Below are positions 34,723-45,520 of a DNA stretch of 64,000 bases, piece by piece. Origin of the DNA: Flammulina velutipes (lineage: Eukaryota; Basidiomycota; Agaricomycetes; Agaricales; Physalacriaceae); assembly GCA_011800155.1 (NCBI GenBank), contig CM022370.1:1488001-1552000 (forward strand). The letters run 5' to 3'. The notes below the pieces were generated by a model that ran no database searches, was not told where the DNA came from, and saw only the letters and a program-made list of their open reading frames with translations. How positions within the stretch are numbered: the stretch's first letter is position 1; the number at the start of each line of letters is the position of its first letter. A program made the translations under genes and the position numbers.

Positions 34723-35755
34723 TCACTGGGCGACCAGGGGCATATGGAAAAGGTCTTTCACTTTATCCGCGAACCTTCGTTTCGGTGGTGGCGTAATGCT
34801 AGGATCATAGTAGACAATCAGATATGCGGGGAGAATCGCGTCGTTGGTGTAAACGACGGTTTCTTCATAGTTGAGCTCGTCTCCAGGAAGCGCATGTAGC
34901 TGAAACCAACTTATTAGATGCATACTAGACATGATGAATTCATTTACCGAGTCAAATTTCTTGCTGTCGAAATGACGATGCCTGGAATGATGCACTCGGC
35001 GCTCTTTCCCCACTACCACCCGGTTGAGGACAAGGAAACGGAAGGGCGAATCTAGTTGAGCGCTGCTGGAGTAACTATCTGCTTCTGGAGAGGATGAGGG
35101 TTGATTAGAGTGGCAAGTCAGTACAAAGCTTACTCGATGAACAGGCCGTGGTGTAAATTCCGGTGCCGAATCGCTGGAATTTGTTCTTTTGTCCTGTAAT
35201 TCGTTGAGTGAAATTTAACCAGAGATATGGGCTATGTATGCTAACCAGCCTTTGCAATATCATATGAGTTTGCAATGATAGTGCACATGGAGCATTCTGA
35301 GTTCCCGCAGAGCAAGACGCTATCCCTAGTCTCGCCCAGTAGGCATTGGCGTGTCGTACCATGAAACAAGAGACGTTCTACATTATTTGTTTGTCGCTTC
35401 CGCTTCAATGCGACGGCATATCTTTGGTTGATGATAAGCCAGGCGCAGCGTTGAGAGATGTGACATACCTATAGTTGGCGTACTTGCCTACACCTGGATA
35501 CGGAGATAGGATACGGAAGATAGAGGCGACTTTAGGGATAGGTTTATCGGGATGTAACCAGCCTCGGATGAACAGTTGCTCGACTATAGAGATGTTGTTA
35601 GAGTGTCGAAGGTAGGGAACGATTGACTAACCTTCTTTGTAATCATCGTCGTTCTTGGTAAGATGATGGAGAGAACGCCGATGTCTGTACATGTCCAAGC
35701 ATAGTAGAGTGTCTGTCCTGGCGACGTCCGCAAGTATCGATGATTGTTGGGCCAT
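34723..35755 (-). CDS. PARP-C: PARP-like protein without zinc cassettes
   Basis: Third paralog. The proposed ATG at 35755 gives MAQQSSILADVARTDTLL; no Cys cassette is seen upstream. Then YKEVEQLFIRGWLHPDKPIP and VASIFRILSPYPGVGKYANY, equivalent to the pre-PARP helix of PARP-A. The fold follows: VERLLFHGTTRQCLLGETRD (His codon at 35361-35363), CGNSECSMCTIIANSYDIAK, FQRFGTGIYTTACSSK (Y), a diverged segment, then DELNYEETVVYTNDAILPAY and LIVYYDPS (E). The H-Y-E triad is complete. A basic tail KRRFADKVKDLFHMPLVAQ ends at 34723. Introns lie near 35629-35583, 35460-35380 and 35245-35195. The N-terminal start is tentative. Confidence 0.65.
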
Positions 35756-36195
35756 ATCTGAGCGCAGTTGATTTCCGCAAGGCGTTGCACTCGTTGTGCT
35801 ATAAACGGAGCAACACGCGAGCAACACGCGTTTTGAGCATCCGAGCCGAGCAGTTTCGTCGTTCCTCAAGGCGTTTGAGGTGGAATGGCGGGGAAGAGTG
35901 CGTTGCGATCTAACGGAGACTGGCAAAAAACTGAAAAGATGATGAGCAAGTACTAGTACACGAGAATGATGGTGGCAGAAAGCATCAGACCCATGGTTGA
36001 TATATGATACATCGGGCGGGACAATTCAACATGCGTCGCGATTCCATTAACGATGATGCCCTTGGTCTGCGGAACATATTGAATGAACAGTTTTCTGCGG
36101 ATTGCCGATGCTTGAACTGTCAAGTTAACTTTCGTGATAGGCCAATGAGCGTCCTTGATATTCGGTTGTATTGGTACAATGTTCTACTCCATATC
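35756..36195. other. Intergenic region between PARP-C and ARPC2
   Basis: About 440 bp. A plus-strand ORF (36004-36240) overlapping the ARPC2 3' exon has no motif. If PARP-C begins with a further exon, it would lie here. Confidence 0.35.
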
Positions 36196-37372
36196 TCATC
36201 GAGAGACCATCGTTTTCCCGCTACGAAGAAGGACAATTAATGAATCATGTCCGTCGCACCCGGCGACGACTTACCTGACTGTCTTCCTCTCCGTTTGTGC
36301 CACCTCTGGTCTCGCCCGGTTCAACACCTTCTGAAATTCAGCAACGCGATGCCTCATCCTAGAGTGCATATACGCTTTGGAGCATTTGATATGGTAATGA
36401 AGGTAGTCGCGGAACAGTTGTATGTGCGATATCGTGGCAGACGCGACTTCAGAGTTGCTGAAATGGCGGGGGAAAAGGACAAAAGTGACATAGCCCATGT
36501 CTTCGGAGTTGCGCAAACCGGGGACGTGGCGGATTTCCAAAGGGGGGTCTCGGTTTGAGTAGAGCACTTGGGGTGCGTTCTGGATTGCTGGCAGGCGACG
36601 TGCGTCGACAAATTCCTATATTGCATGCGTAAGTCTGCACATAGGACTTTAGAACGCGTACGCACTTGGAGGAAGACCTTGCCAAAGATACGATCTGTCT
36701 CATCGCTGAAAACGGTGGAGAAGATGACAGTGACACGATCCGCCGTCGATTGAACATAGATGGCTTCCTCGTCACGGTAATGAATCTCCATGAGCTCTCC
36801 TTGGCCACCGGTTCCAGCGCTATCCAGGTCCTTTGATGTTTTGAATGCAAGCTCGAATGGCGCAGCGAGGGCATTTCGTTTCAGTAAGGCAAGAGACATA
36901 ACAAATGCTTTGCGGTCCGCTTCAGAAATAATCAATAACCAAGTGCATGTAGTTCAAGATGAGACGCACCAGTATCAGTGGGAACCTGTTCCAAATCGAT
37001 CTCCAAGCTGACGTTGTAGTCGGGCTCAACATCCGGTCTCAACAATGCTCCATATTCTCTCTCTAGAACGCCTGTTGCACCGTATCTAACGAGCTCGTCC
37101 CAGCAGCGAATGTGCATCGACAAGACGACGATAGTTTTCTTGTGCGGCGTCGAGAGGTGGAATCGGACACCGTCATAATCGACAAACTTGATATCCAGTG
37201 TCGTTGGCCTGGCGTATTGTCAGCATTCGTTCGCGTCCATGAGGCAAGGATTTACTTGGTGAGCTTGTCGTTAAGCGTCTGTTGAATGATAACGTTGTGG
37301 GCCTGTGATATGGTGCTGGTATGAGTGAGGGGTTGCATCGTCAATGGGTATACCTACTTCGAGCAGAATCAT
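36196..37372 (-). CDS. ARPC2: Arp2/3 complex subunit 2 (p34-Arc)
   Basis: Structural subunit of the Arp2/3 actin-branching complex, cytoplasmic. The start is MILLE at 37372. Then [135 protein letters not shown] and [13 protein letters not shown], ending [45 protein letters not shown] last small exon past an intron at about 36273-36221 carries the stop at 36196-36198, as in relatives ending in SGRTF-like tails. The gene is intact housekeeping, embedded in the PARP/NADAR region. Confidence 0.94.
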
Positions 37373-37774
37373 GGCTTCAAGAGGTGAGATATATACTCAA
37401 GAGCTGGGACGATGTTAACTCACTGGGTAGCAGATATTTGACGGGATGATGGTCGGAACAGAGAGTGAATCGGGAGATCAACTGCGGCAAGCAACTTGAT
37501 TACATTCCACAAACGCTTGGTGTACAATAATCACTACAAAAGGGTCGGATGAATACTCTTTCTTGCTCAACCGAAGATATGTCAACAGATGATTAAATCT
37601 GCGCCACACTTTTCAACTTGTCTTTGATCATCCAACATCTATACCTTCGGCTATCCTCCTTCGCGTTTCTGATCAGGTATCCATCCTCGTTAGGATATGG
37701 CCTCGTGGTTTTGGTGCTTAAAGCACCTAGCGCCACAAACACGATGTCCATCTCTTACCTTCAACTCATACTGA
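37373..37774. other. Divergent promoter region ARPC2 / NADAR gene
   Basis: About 400 bp between divergent starts. It is C/T-rich near 37620-37750, as expected of fungal 5' regions. No other feature was seen. Confidence 0.4.
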
Positions 37775-38718
37775 ATGTCCCACCAGTACTATCCTAACTC
37801 ATATCGAGCCTCTCTCTCGGCTCCCAGCTATCTTTCATCCTCGAGGCTGTCGGGAATGTCTTCCTCTAGTCCTTCAAGCCGCTACGGATCCGGTCAAGCA
37901 CAAGTTCAGATCTACGCCGGAGCAGCAATAGTGCAAACCGTCTCATACCCTCAACAAACCAATCAAAGACATCCCAACCGGCTCAGTGTCCCTCTACAAA
38001 CATTCAATCAGCCAAATATTTCGCCCGTCTCGTTCACGGGTGGCCGCCCAGTTAGCTATCCAAGCACACCTGGTGGACGATCAAATCGCTCAAGCCCTTC
38101 CTCCAGCCCTAAATCCTACTCCCCGCCCATTCTTTTCTATGACAAGAATGCGCCACATTATTCCTTTACCAACTTCTCTCCTCATCCCATTAAGTACAAG
38201 GGAAAATCCTACCCCACAAGCGAACATCTCTTCCAATCTTTGAAGGTCTGCTTCCCGCTCTGCCTGAGACATCTTCTGACCATTTCCAGTTCGAACACCG
38301 ACCTGGCCTCGCGGAACACATTCGAACATGTTCTAGGGCCCCTCGCGTAGCATTCTCTGAAGCGCAACGATTTTCTCCCGAAAAACGTCGTGATTGGAAT
38401 AACGTTAGCATACCAAAGGTATGTCGGCTAGTCTGGTCCGTAGCATCGCGTTCAACGTTGCACGATGTCAGATGGAGGAGGTCGTCTTTCTCAAGTTTAC
38501 GCAACACGCGGATCTGAAGGATGAACTACTGCGCACAGGCAATGCAGACCTCGTGGAGGCGAGTTTGTTTACTACGTTTATCGCGCATGTCTCCTTATCA
38601 TGTTTCAAAGGACTCCCCGGTGGACAGCTTTTGGGGCGTTGGTTCGGACGGTAAAGGCCGCAACGAGTTGGGTAAAGCGTTGGTCCGCGTAAGAGAGCTT
38701 ATCCGACAAGGCAACTAG
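37775..38718 (+). CDS. NADAR-domain protein (YbiA-like ADP-ribose N-glycosidase family)
   Basis: NADAR domains bind and hydrolyse ADP-ribose derivatives; some remove ADP-ribose from nucleobases. The N-terminus (about 130 residues) is Ser/Pro/Tyr-rich and looks disordered. The domain then runs ILFYDKNAPHYSFTNFSPHP, IKYKGKSYPTSEHLFQSLKF, EHIRTCSRAPRVAFSEAQRF, WNNVSIPKMEEVVFLKFTQH, LKDELLRTGNADLVE/DSPVD, SFWGVGSDGKGRNELGKAL and VRVRELIRQGN, TAG 38716-38718. All family blocks are present (SNFYP-like start, YPTSEHxFQ, WGxGxxGxGxNxLGKxL). The third intron (38559-38610) begins with GC instead of GT but is required by the conserved EDSPVDSFWG junction. It looks active. Confidence 0.87.
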
Positions 38719-38861
38719 TCATGTTTCTTTCTATCCACTACTTACATGATTTATCCTCGTGCTGTAAACGTATCACCTTTATGTTGATCGTCAAGTAGAT
38801 TACACAAATACAACTGAGGGATAAGCCCGGAGATATGTAGGATTAGTGCGAAGACGAAACA

Positions 38862-40717
38862 TCAGCAATATGCATAATTCCAAGGATTCGATCTCGTGAT
38901 GTGACCTAAGTGCAGATATTGCACATACACATCCCCGGCAACATCCTCATGACACCAACCAGGAGGCATATCCCATTCGACAGTCCAATGCCACCTCAGT
39001 GGAACTACTAGAACATATTTGACCTCGACAGTCCACTTGGCTGCGAGCTTGTGGCGAAGTGCACGAACGACATCAAGCCCATTGGAGTCCTGGGATAGCG
39101 CGGGAGCCGCCATCTGTATCATCCAAATCACTGCTCTGTTTGTGTCGGGAAAATCGAAGAAGAACGCATCGAAGAGAGCGTTATCGCGTTTCAGCGGAAA
39201 ATAAAGTGAATCGTCCAGCGCGACTTGGTTCAGAGACGAGTAGACCTTTATTTGGCGAGGTTTCATGGGAATGAGTGATAGGTTTGACGTAGGGAGGATG
39301 GTGTTAGAGCGGAGTACAGGACGACGTGAGAAGAGTTTATTGCCATTCTTCCGAATACTAGCTCCGTTATTGTCCATAACGAGGACCACGGGTTTGAGAG
39401 GTTTGGGATGACCGGCTCGTTCTTGTCTGCTCGTATGGGTAAATCGGGACGACTGGCCCGAGACACACGACATTTGAGCAGATGGATGAATGGAATGGCG
39501 GCCATGCGGAAAATCCTCCATGCAAAGATATCGAATAGCCAAGGACTCCAAGACCCAACCTCCGAGCAAGCTCATTTCCGGTATGACTGGGCAAGACTCC
39601 AGAAAGTTCCTCACCATCAGCATGGTAAGAGGAGTCGAGCGCTGAGCGAGCGCTGAGAAGACTTCTTCTGATTTGAAGTCAAGGTAAAATGGGTCATCGT
39701 CCGAAGTGCTAGGTGCTTCTCTATTAATGGAGATGAATTGGCGGTAGGTAGAGGGAGGTGAAGTGAAAGCAGTCCATAACATACCCAACAAGCCGTCGAG
39801 ATCGGGATTCTCGCAACGCGCGTGCTTGCTTAGTAGCCGATCACGTAGATCTCCTGGGAAAGGACCAGATTGCCGGACATGGTCGGCCACAAAAGCGAGT
39901 GCCACCTGTTTATCTGAGGTATGAAGTACTGCGTGATGCTGAAATGCTATGTTCAGCTTGAGGCTGGTGGAGAGTGAGTCAAATTCTAGTCATCACGGAC
40001 ACTGAACTCACCTTTCAAGAAGCTCTTCATTCGTCCATGGAGCCAATAACCATTGAACGACGTTGCAATGATTCCGCCAGTGATGATACAGCTCCATACG
40101 CGGCGGGACAGTGTAGATGGGGAAGAGGAGATGGGAGAACAGGTATGAAGAGAGACGACGGTCAGTGTCATCCTGGGAATCTATGATTGACCATGTTCTC
40201 GTGGACTCTTCATACAAAGGCCCATCTCCGCTCCCGTCGCGTGCGTACTCAAACGTGGATGCGTCCATAGTCCATAATCCGGACTCGTCTATTAGGAACG
40301 TCTGTTTGAATTTAGACGTAAACAAGGAGGCCCTTCGTTCTGCCATCTGGCATAGTAGGATGATAATTCCAGTTATGGAGACTCCTGATTGTCCGGTGAG
40401 CACATGAAAGGGTATACAAAAGAAGAAGTACCAATGCCAGATCCAACTAGGGCGATTCCGTCCACGCCGATGAGTTGTGCTTTTTGCATACGGTGGTATG
40501 TATCCATTATATCGTCGCGTAGCAGCATGCCTCCAGATGTGTCATGTAGGTGGCCGAATGCCAAGTAGACAGGGGCCTGAGAGACATGGATGATACGCTC
40601 TCCAAGAGGATCGCTTCTACGATCTTTGAAAGATGCTGAGCCCCACCATTCTTCGTGGAATTCCATCCAGTGTGTATCTGTCAAAGGCTTCCAGTTCCTA
40701 TGGTGGCAAGGACGCAT
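38862..40717 (-). CDS. NTPase-like protein of an expanded fungal family (RHS/Crinkler-like), P-loop degenerate
   Basis: ATG at 40717 gives KPLTDTHWMEFHEEWWGSA, then RRSDPLGERIIHVSQAPVYL and IALVGSGIGTSSF, which sits where a Walker A would be but lacks the Lys. Later blocks: LYEESTRTWSIIDSQDD, LFPIYTVPPRMELYHHW, WLLAPWTNEELLE and, past an intron near 40007-39962, LKLNIAFQHHAVLHT. A C-terminal domain follows: YFPLKRDNALFDAFFFDFPD, RAVIWMIQMAAP, VEVKYVLVVPLRWHWTVEWD, and the end near 38862. The layout resembles the RHS/Crinkler-like NTPases common in mushrooms. Family naming is from memory and tentative. Paralog of 41719-43215. Intron placement near 40370-40440 is uncertain. Confidence 0.5.
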
Positions 40718-41718
40718 TTTGCAATGGCATGAAGAGATGGTGTGCTGCATCGATGATGATGGTAGGTGTCAGGCAAAAGGCAGGCCCTCAATTGGCCGCT
40801 GGCCATTGGTTAATCCCTGCTGCAACAAGGGTGGTGACTGCTATCATCGAAGATGGAGAAAGCAAGCAGGCGACTGGGTGCTGTTCCATCCCGAATGGTG
40901 GCACACACACAAGTTCAGCGAGAGCTGTATGCCGAACACATCGCTCGACCAACGAGTTCTTCGCGTCACACAACACACTATCATCGATGACATCTTCCCA
41001 TCCGGCAGTAGAGGCCAGATTCTATGAGTGGGGGTCGGGCCGACAGGCGGCGGGATAACAAACCGAACGAACTAGTACAATTATAGCTCATACCGCATAT
41101 GTCATGTTGTCCCGAATCAAGTGTGGAACCGAAGGGCCTACGGGTTTGCGTATCCTGGGCAACGTGAAGAAGAGTGATATAACGAGGCATGCTGCTGAAT
41201 CAGAGCGGAAGAGAGGAGATTGCAGGAACTGTCTCGGAAGACGGAGGAATATGCAAAGGAACACCTAGCATGGTATACGAAGACAGGCGAGGAGTTATAA
41301 ATAGATAGCAGTGACGCGAAATGTAAGGATACACAAGCAGGATTAGAGGGCATTGAGACAGTGCCCCACTTTCGTGGCGCAATAAGGCAAGTTCGGTCTG
41401 TTCCGATCAGCCGCAAATCAGCCGCGTCCAAGGCTTGGACGTACCCCGGTCCCGACGTCCATCGATATATCGTGAACGGGCTATAGGTCGTGGGGCTCTG
41501 CGATTGAAATGTTCTGTGAGAGGGTAATTTTTTTTGGTAGGTATCATCTATGTATTTCTACATCTATATCATATGAACCGTTAACGAGGAAGGAATTGAC
41601 GACTTGACTGTAGTCTCATCCGGACCGCTATCCGAGTTAATGACGTCAAAAACCCTGAATCCGAGTCCCCGTAGAAACAAAACCTACTCGGTTTGTTAAC
41701 TTTGAGACGAGGTCATAA
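40718..41718. other. Intergenic region between the two NTPase-like paralogs
   Basis: About 1 kb with overlapping short ORFs on both strands but no motif I can name. It contains a perfect TGACGTCA palindrome (41641-41648) and a T run near 41530. It may hold the lost 5' part of the truncated paralog, but I could not recognise it. Confidence 0.4.
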
Positions 41719-43215
41719 ACACAATCGGTTGCCTTCGATTCCACACTCGATATCCCCCGATCCTCGACTGCAGATAAAAAACGCAGAATCTGGTCAATCA
41801 TCGATTCCCTACCAGATCCTAGTCCACCACCCTCCTACTTGGTATCGATATCCCTTTTCCCCGTGTTCACTACCTCTCCTCAAGAGAGTCGATATAAGGA
41901 CTGGTGCAAGACAGACGGGGTATTTCGCTGGTTACTGGATGTTTGGAATTCCGAAGACCTCCTCGCATGGTGAATCCAACTTGCCCTGCGCTACCAATGG
42001 CAACACTAACAATACCGTTCAGGGCAAGGATCTGGCAATACATCGTCGAACCTCAACCGGAAATGCAACTGAATCTAGCCAAACTTCGTTCGACCGATGT
42101 CTTAGCAGCACGGCAGTATCTGGAATCGGCGTTCTTGAACTTCGTGGCTCCATGTCCTCGAAGTCTACTAAGACTTTTGCGTCTACCAGAAGACGCTTCT
42201 CGTGACACTTACATCAACGCTGCGTTGAGTCGAGAGTTCGACGCTGCAAGATTAACCTCAATTCTGAAGTCCTGCTTCGACCACAACATGTCACACGCGC
42301 TTGTCCTTATTCGCAGGACCAAAGTCAATCCTTTTCACGACGACAGCTTCTGCCTCGACTTTTCCTCCCCCTACGCCGCAATGCTCATCATGGATCACTT
42401 AGCCGTGCTCTCTGAAATGGACGCTCTCCGACTTTTCGACGCTTGTCAGGGTGTACCCGAGGCTTCGACCCTTGCAGGGTGGCTGTTCGAGCGTCTGGCT
42501 TTGCAGTATCTGTGTAGGGAGCCCTCAGAGTCAGATGGAAGGACACACACACTAGGCACAATGCAGAAACGTGGAACGAAGACGTACTGGCACTTACTGG
42601 AAAAAGAGAAGAACGAAGAGACTCCTGCTAGACGGATTCCAAATCCACATCGAAACGACGAGCAAAAATAAATCTTTGACTGTCGGAAAACACCCATCTA
42701 CGCCTCCATTCCCTCTCATTGTAAAACATCGCTCTCGCACATTCTATTCGTCTCTCGAAGAGATCACCGTTGCCGACACCAAGCTCTACATCCCAAGGCA
42801 ACGCAATAATCCTCTTTTCGATGGGTTCTTCTTTGACATCGAGGCCAACAATGCTATCACTCTCTGGGTTGTGCAAGTAACTGTCTCCAAACTCCATCAT
42901 GGATCCGTCAATGGCTACGAGATCATCCGGGATATTCAAAAACTAGCACAAGGAGGCGGGAGCAGGCCAAGGGAAGTCCAGATTCGGTACTTGTTGGTGG
43001 TGCCGCAGAAAAAGGACAGGAAAGTCACGTGGGAGATGGCCAGTTGGGTGGACGAACTCGAAGTTCAAGAAGGTACAAGGGCCCGTCCATATCAAGTATC
43101 TCGACTGGAGTGTCTGGAAATCACCGTATATCAACTCTTGATCACGAGTGCTGAATGTTATACTGTACTATTACGACCTTATATTCACATAACGCGTAAC
43201 GGGGACTTTAAATGA
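41719..43215 (+). pseudogene. Truncated, frame-broken paralog of the 38862-40717 NTPase-like gene
   Basis: The readable part opens after a stop at 41716 with KKRRIWSIIDSLPDPSPPPS, VSISLFPVFTTSPQESRYKD and VFRWLLDVWNSEDLLAW, matching the middle of the neighbouring gene. Later blocks match too: SFCLDFSSPYAAML, STLAGWLFERLALQYLC, LYIPRQRNNPLFDGFFFDIE and VQIRYLLVVPQKK. The P-loop half is absent upstream. The frame changes between about 42570 and 42670 with no good intron, and again near 43065-43080, after which PVHIKYLDWSVW continues the homology in another frame to a stop at 43139-43141. Together this suggests a decaying copy. A functional short gene with odd introns is less likely. Confidence 0.55.
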
Positions 43216-44100
43216 ACCTAAATGGTGTTCCATAACACATCACGAAGGTTGGTGAACATTACAGATTTTGTACGGTAAAAATCAAATTTTTTCTCGAGTG
43301 CTAGTCGTTGGCTACCAGGTACTTCACACTGACTTCTCTATCGTTCCGCCGCACTGTGATACATTCGGTAGCACTAGTTCCATCAATGCCGGTGTCCTCA
43401 TCGCTATCTGGTGAACAGCCCACCTCAACTGTGAACTTATCCCACGACCGTAACACATCATATCGTTGACTGAACCGGTATAAAAATGAACGTTGACCAT
43501 AACGCGTCACATAGCGTGAACATAAGGTCGGAATAGTACAGTATTCAGACTACTACTGGAGAAATAAATTGAGCTGCTCAACATTTGACGCCTTCCGCTT
43601 GAGCCTTGTACCGCGCTCAGAGTCAGAGACTCAGACTCCAGAGTCCAGAGTCAGGCTGTGTCACACGGGGACCACTACTTGGAACTTTGGAAGGGAAAGT
43701 CAGGAGTAAGACCGTCAAGTACGATCCACTCTGACCGACACTACTTTCGATGTTATGCAGAACTCATGATTCGCAACGTACATGATTTCAAGTACCACTA
43801 CTACCAGGTTTGTCCGAAATCATCGCACGCGCCAATTTTCCGGGTGATCCTGACGATAAACGAGCATTGGTAACGCAAGGGAACAGGACGACAGCTTGAA
43901 GGCAACATGTTCGCCTCGCGGACTTCTCAACATGTAGATGCTCCTTCCGTTCTTTGGCTGCGTGGTGTGTGCACTGTCCATGATTTATCCTCGTGTTGTA
44001 CCACCTTGATCTTTATTATGTAGCCGTTCGACCAAAAATGAAACAACAACCACCCACTGTCTGCGATCTGGAATCCTCTAAATCTCTTAGCACACTCGCC
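43216..44100. other. Intergenic region
   Basis: About 885 bp between the pseudogene and the zinc-cassette gene. It has the short tandem repeat at 43614-43656 and small ORFs without motifs. No gene is supported. Confidence 0.4.
43614..43656. repeat. Degenerate short tandem repeat of GAGTC/CAGAGT units
   Basis: Overlapping copies of AGTCAGA / GACTC / CAGAGTC fill about 43 bp. It is simple sequence in an otherwise unannotated gap. Confidence 0.4.
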
Positions 44101-45069
44101 ATGTCCACCACAACGAACACCCAGCTCTGTGCGGTACAGCTTTAGCCCTCCGTTCAGTGTACTGTCTCTCATTCACTTTGTTAGTTCTGCCAGCGCAAAC
44201 CTCGTCACGCCAGTTTCGAGTACTGCGGGAAGACGTGCGCCAAACAAGCTAGCAACCTCTGCAACGTCCGTGACCTTTTCCCTTTCCCTTCCATCCCTTG
44301 GTTTACCACTCTGTGTTCAGAACTGCCACCAGAAGCCCAAATTCGCCGGTCACGATTTTTGCAGCAAGAAATGCGGCTCCGCTTCTCAGGTTGCATCTTC
44401 TGCCAACGCCAACGCCAGCGTGCCGAATACCAGCAAGCCTAACGCATCCACCGGGCAGGCAGCTCACAAGGGAATACCCTCTTCAAACGGCGGTGTAGTG
44501 CCTCCCACTGTTCCCCAATGCCAACAGGCGCAAGGAATTGATCTGACAGAACTAGCCAGTAAGTTCAGGGCAGCTCGAAAGTTCAAATTATCAATTGCTT
44601 ACACCCGCCTCACAGAGAACATCCTCCAGCAGCTCCAACCCTCGAGTGGAGCACCCCTCCCTCAACAAATCTCTCAGATCGTCGCGGGTCTCTTCAGCGC
44701 GCAACAACCCATCAACAATGGTAAGCCACGCTCATCGCACCTCGCACCTTCTTCCACCATGACGTCTAATCCTCACCAAGTCCCTCACAGTAACAACCCT
44801 TATGGCTATAGTGTCCCAAGCAGCCACGTTCCTGTCCAAGTCGATGCACAAGGGTTCCCAATAGACCCGAACTTCATGTAAGTCGCTTTCTCCCAGTCCT
44901 TGTACAAATTGCTCATATTGTTATCTATAGGCCAATGCCAATGCAACCTATGATGCCTGCGTACAGCCAGGTGCCGCTATGTATTATGTGCCGGGCGAAA
45001 CCACAAACGTCGTACAATCACTTCTGTGGAGACGATTGTATGGACGATGCATTGGTCAAGGACTACTAG
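44101..45069 (+). CDS. Zinc-cassette protein lacking a PARP domain
   Basis: ATG at 44101 (MSTTTNTQLCA) runs into two introns that join two cassettes back to back: CAFCQRKPRHASFEYCGKTC and CNNCHQKPKFAGHDFCSKKC. Then an Asn/Ser/Pro-rich linker, a helical stretch (DLTELASKFRAARKFKLSI, LTENILQQLQ, QQISQIVAGLF), a Pro/Met-rich part and, after the intron at about 44879-44930, a final cassette CIMCRAKPQTSYNHFCGDDC followed by MDDALVKDY and TAG 45067-45069. The cassettes match those of PARP-A and PARP-B in spacing and in the KP/RP motif. No catalytic domain follows; the gene ends within 10 residues of the last Cys. Function unknown; metal binding is inferred from the Cys pattern. Confidence 0.65.
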
Positions 45070-45520
45070 GTTGATGTGGGAAGGCGAATATGTATGGTTT
45101 AAGTTAATTATGTGGAATCTACGACCCGTGTATTACTGTTCAACCTCAATGTCTGTTTTCAAACTGTGCTCGATGCGTGATATAGTGGCACGCCACACCA
45201 TGGACAAGCCCGTCCACAGTCTAATCCAAACAGTCTCACCTGCATGTAAGTACTAGTAGAGGAAACCTCACCAGGGCAAAACCTCTGGGTCTGAGATGTC
45301 AGTCATCGCTACAAAATTTGATACTTAGTACTATGCCCATTGAAGGAAGTGCCATTGGAGCAGAAATAAGCCGATGAAGTCAAACTGATCATGATTCTGA
45401 AGAACATAAAGCGCAAAACTACGTAAAAGATGCAATAGACATGTTGAAGAATATTGAAACAACCTAGACAACGATACTCTATCGTACATTCGACGTTCGT
45501 TACCAAGAAAGCAAAAGAAA
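45070..45520. other. Convergent intergenic region
   Basis: About 450 bp of AT-rich 3' sequence between the zinc-cassette gene and the ENA-type ATPase. Nothing recognisable was seen. Confidence 0.4.

Noticed and set aside
36004..36240. Plus-strand ORF with CRCLNC
   Set aside because: It overlaps the ARPC2 terminal exon in antisense, and the Cys spacing does not continue into a zinc cassette.
40590..41058. Two overlapping plus-strand ORFs
   Set aside because: Partly antisense to the NTPase-like gene at 38862-40717; no motif and poor composition.
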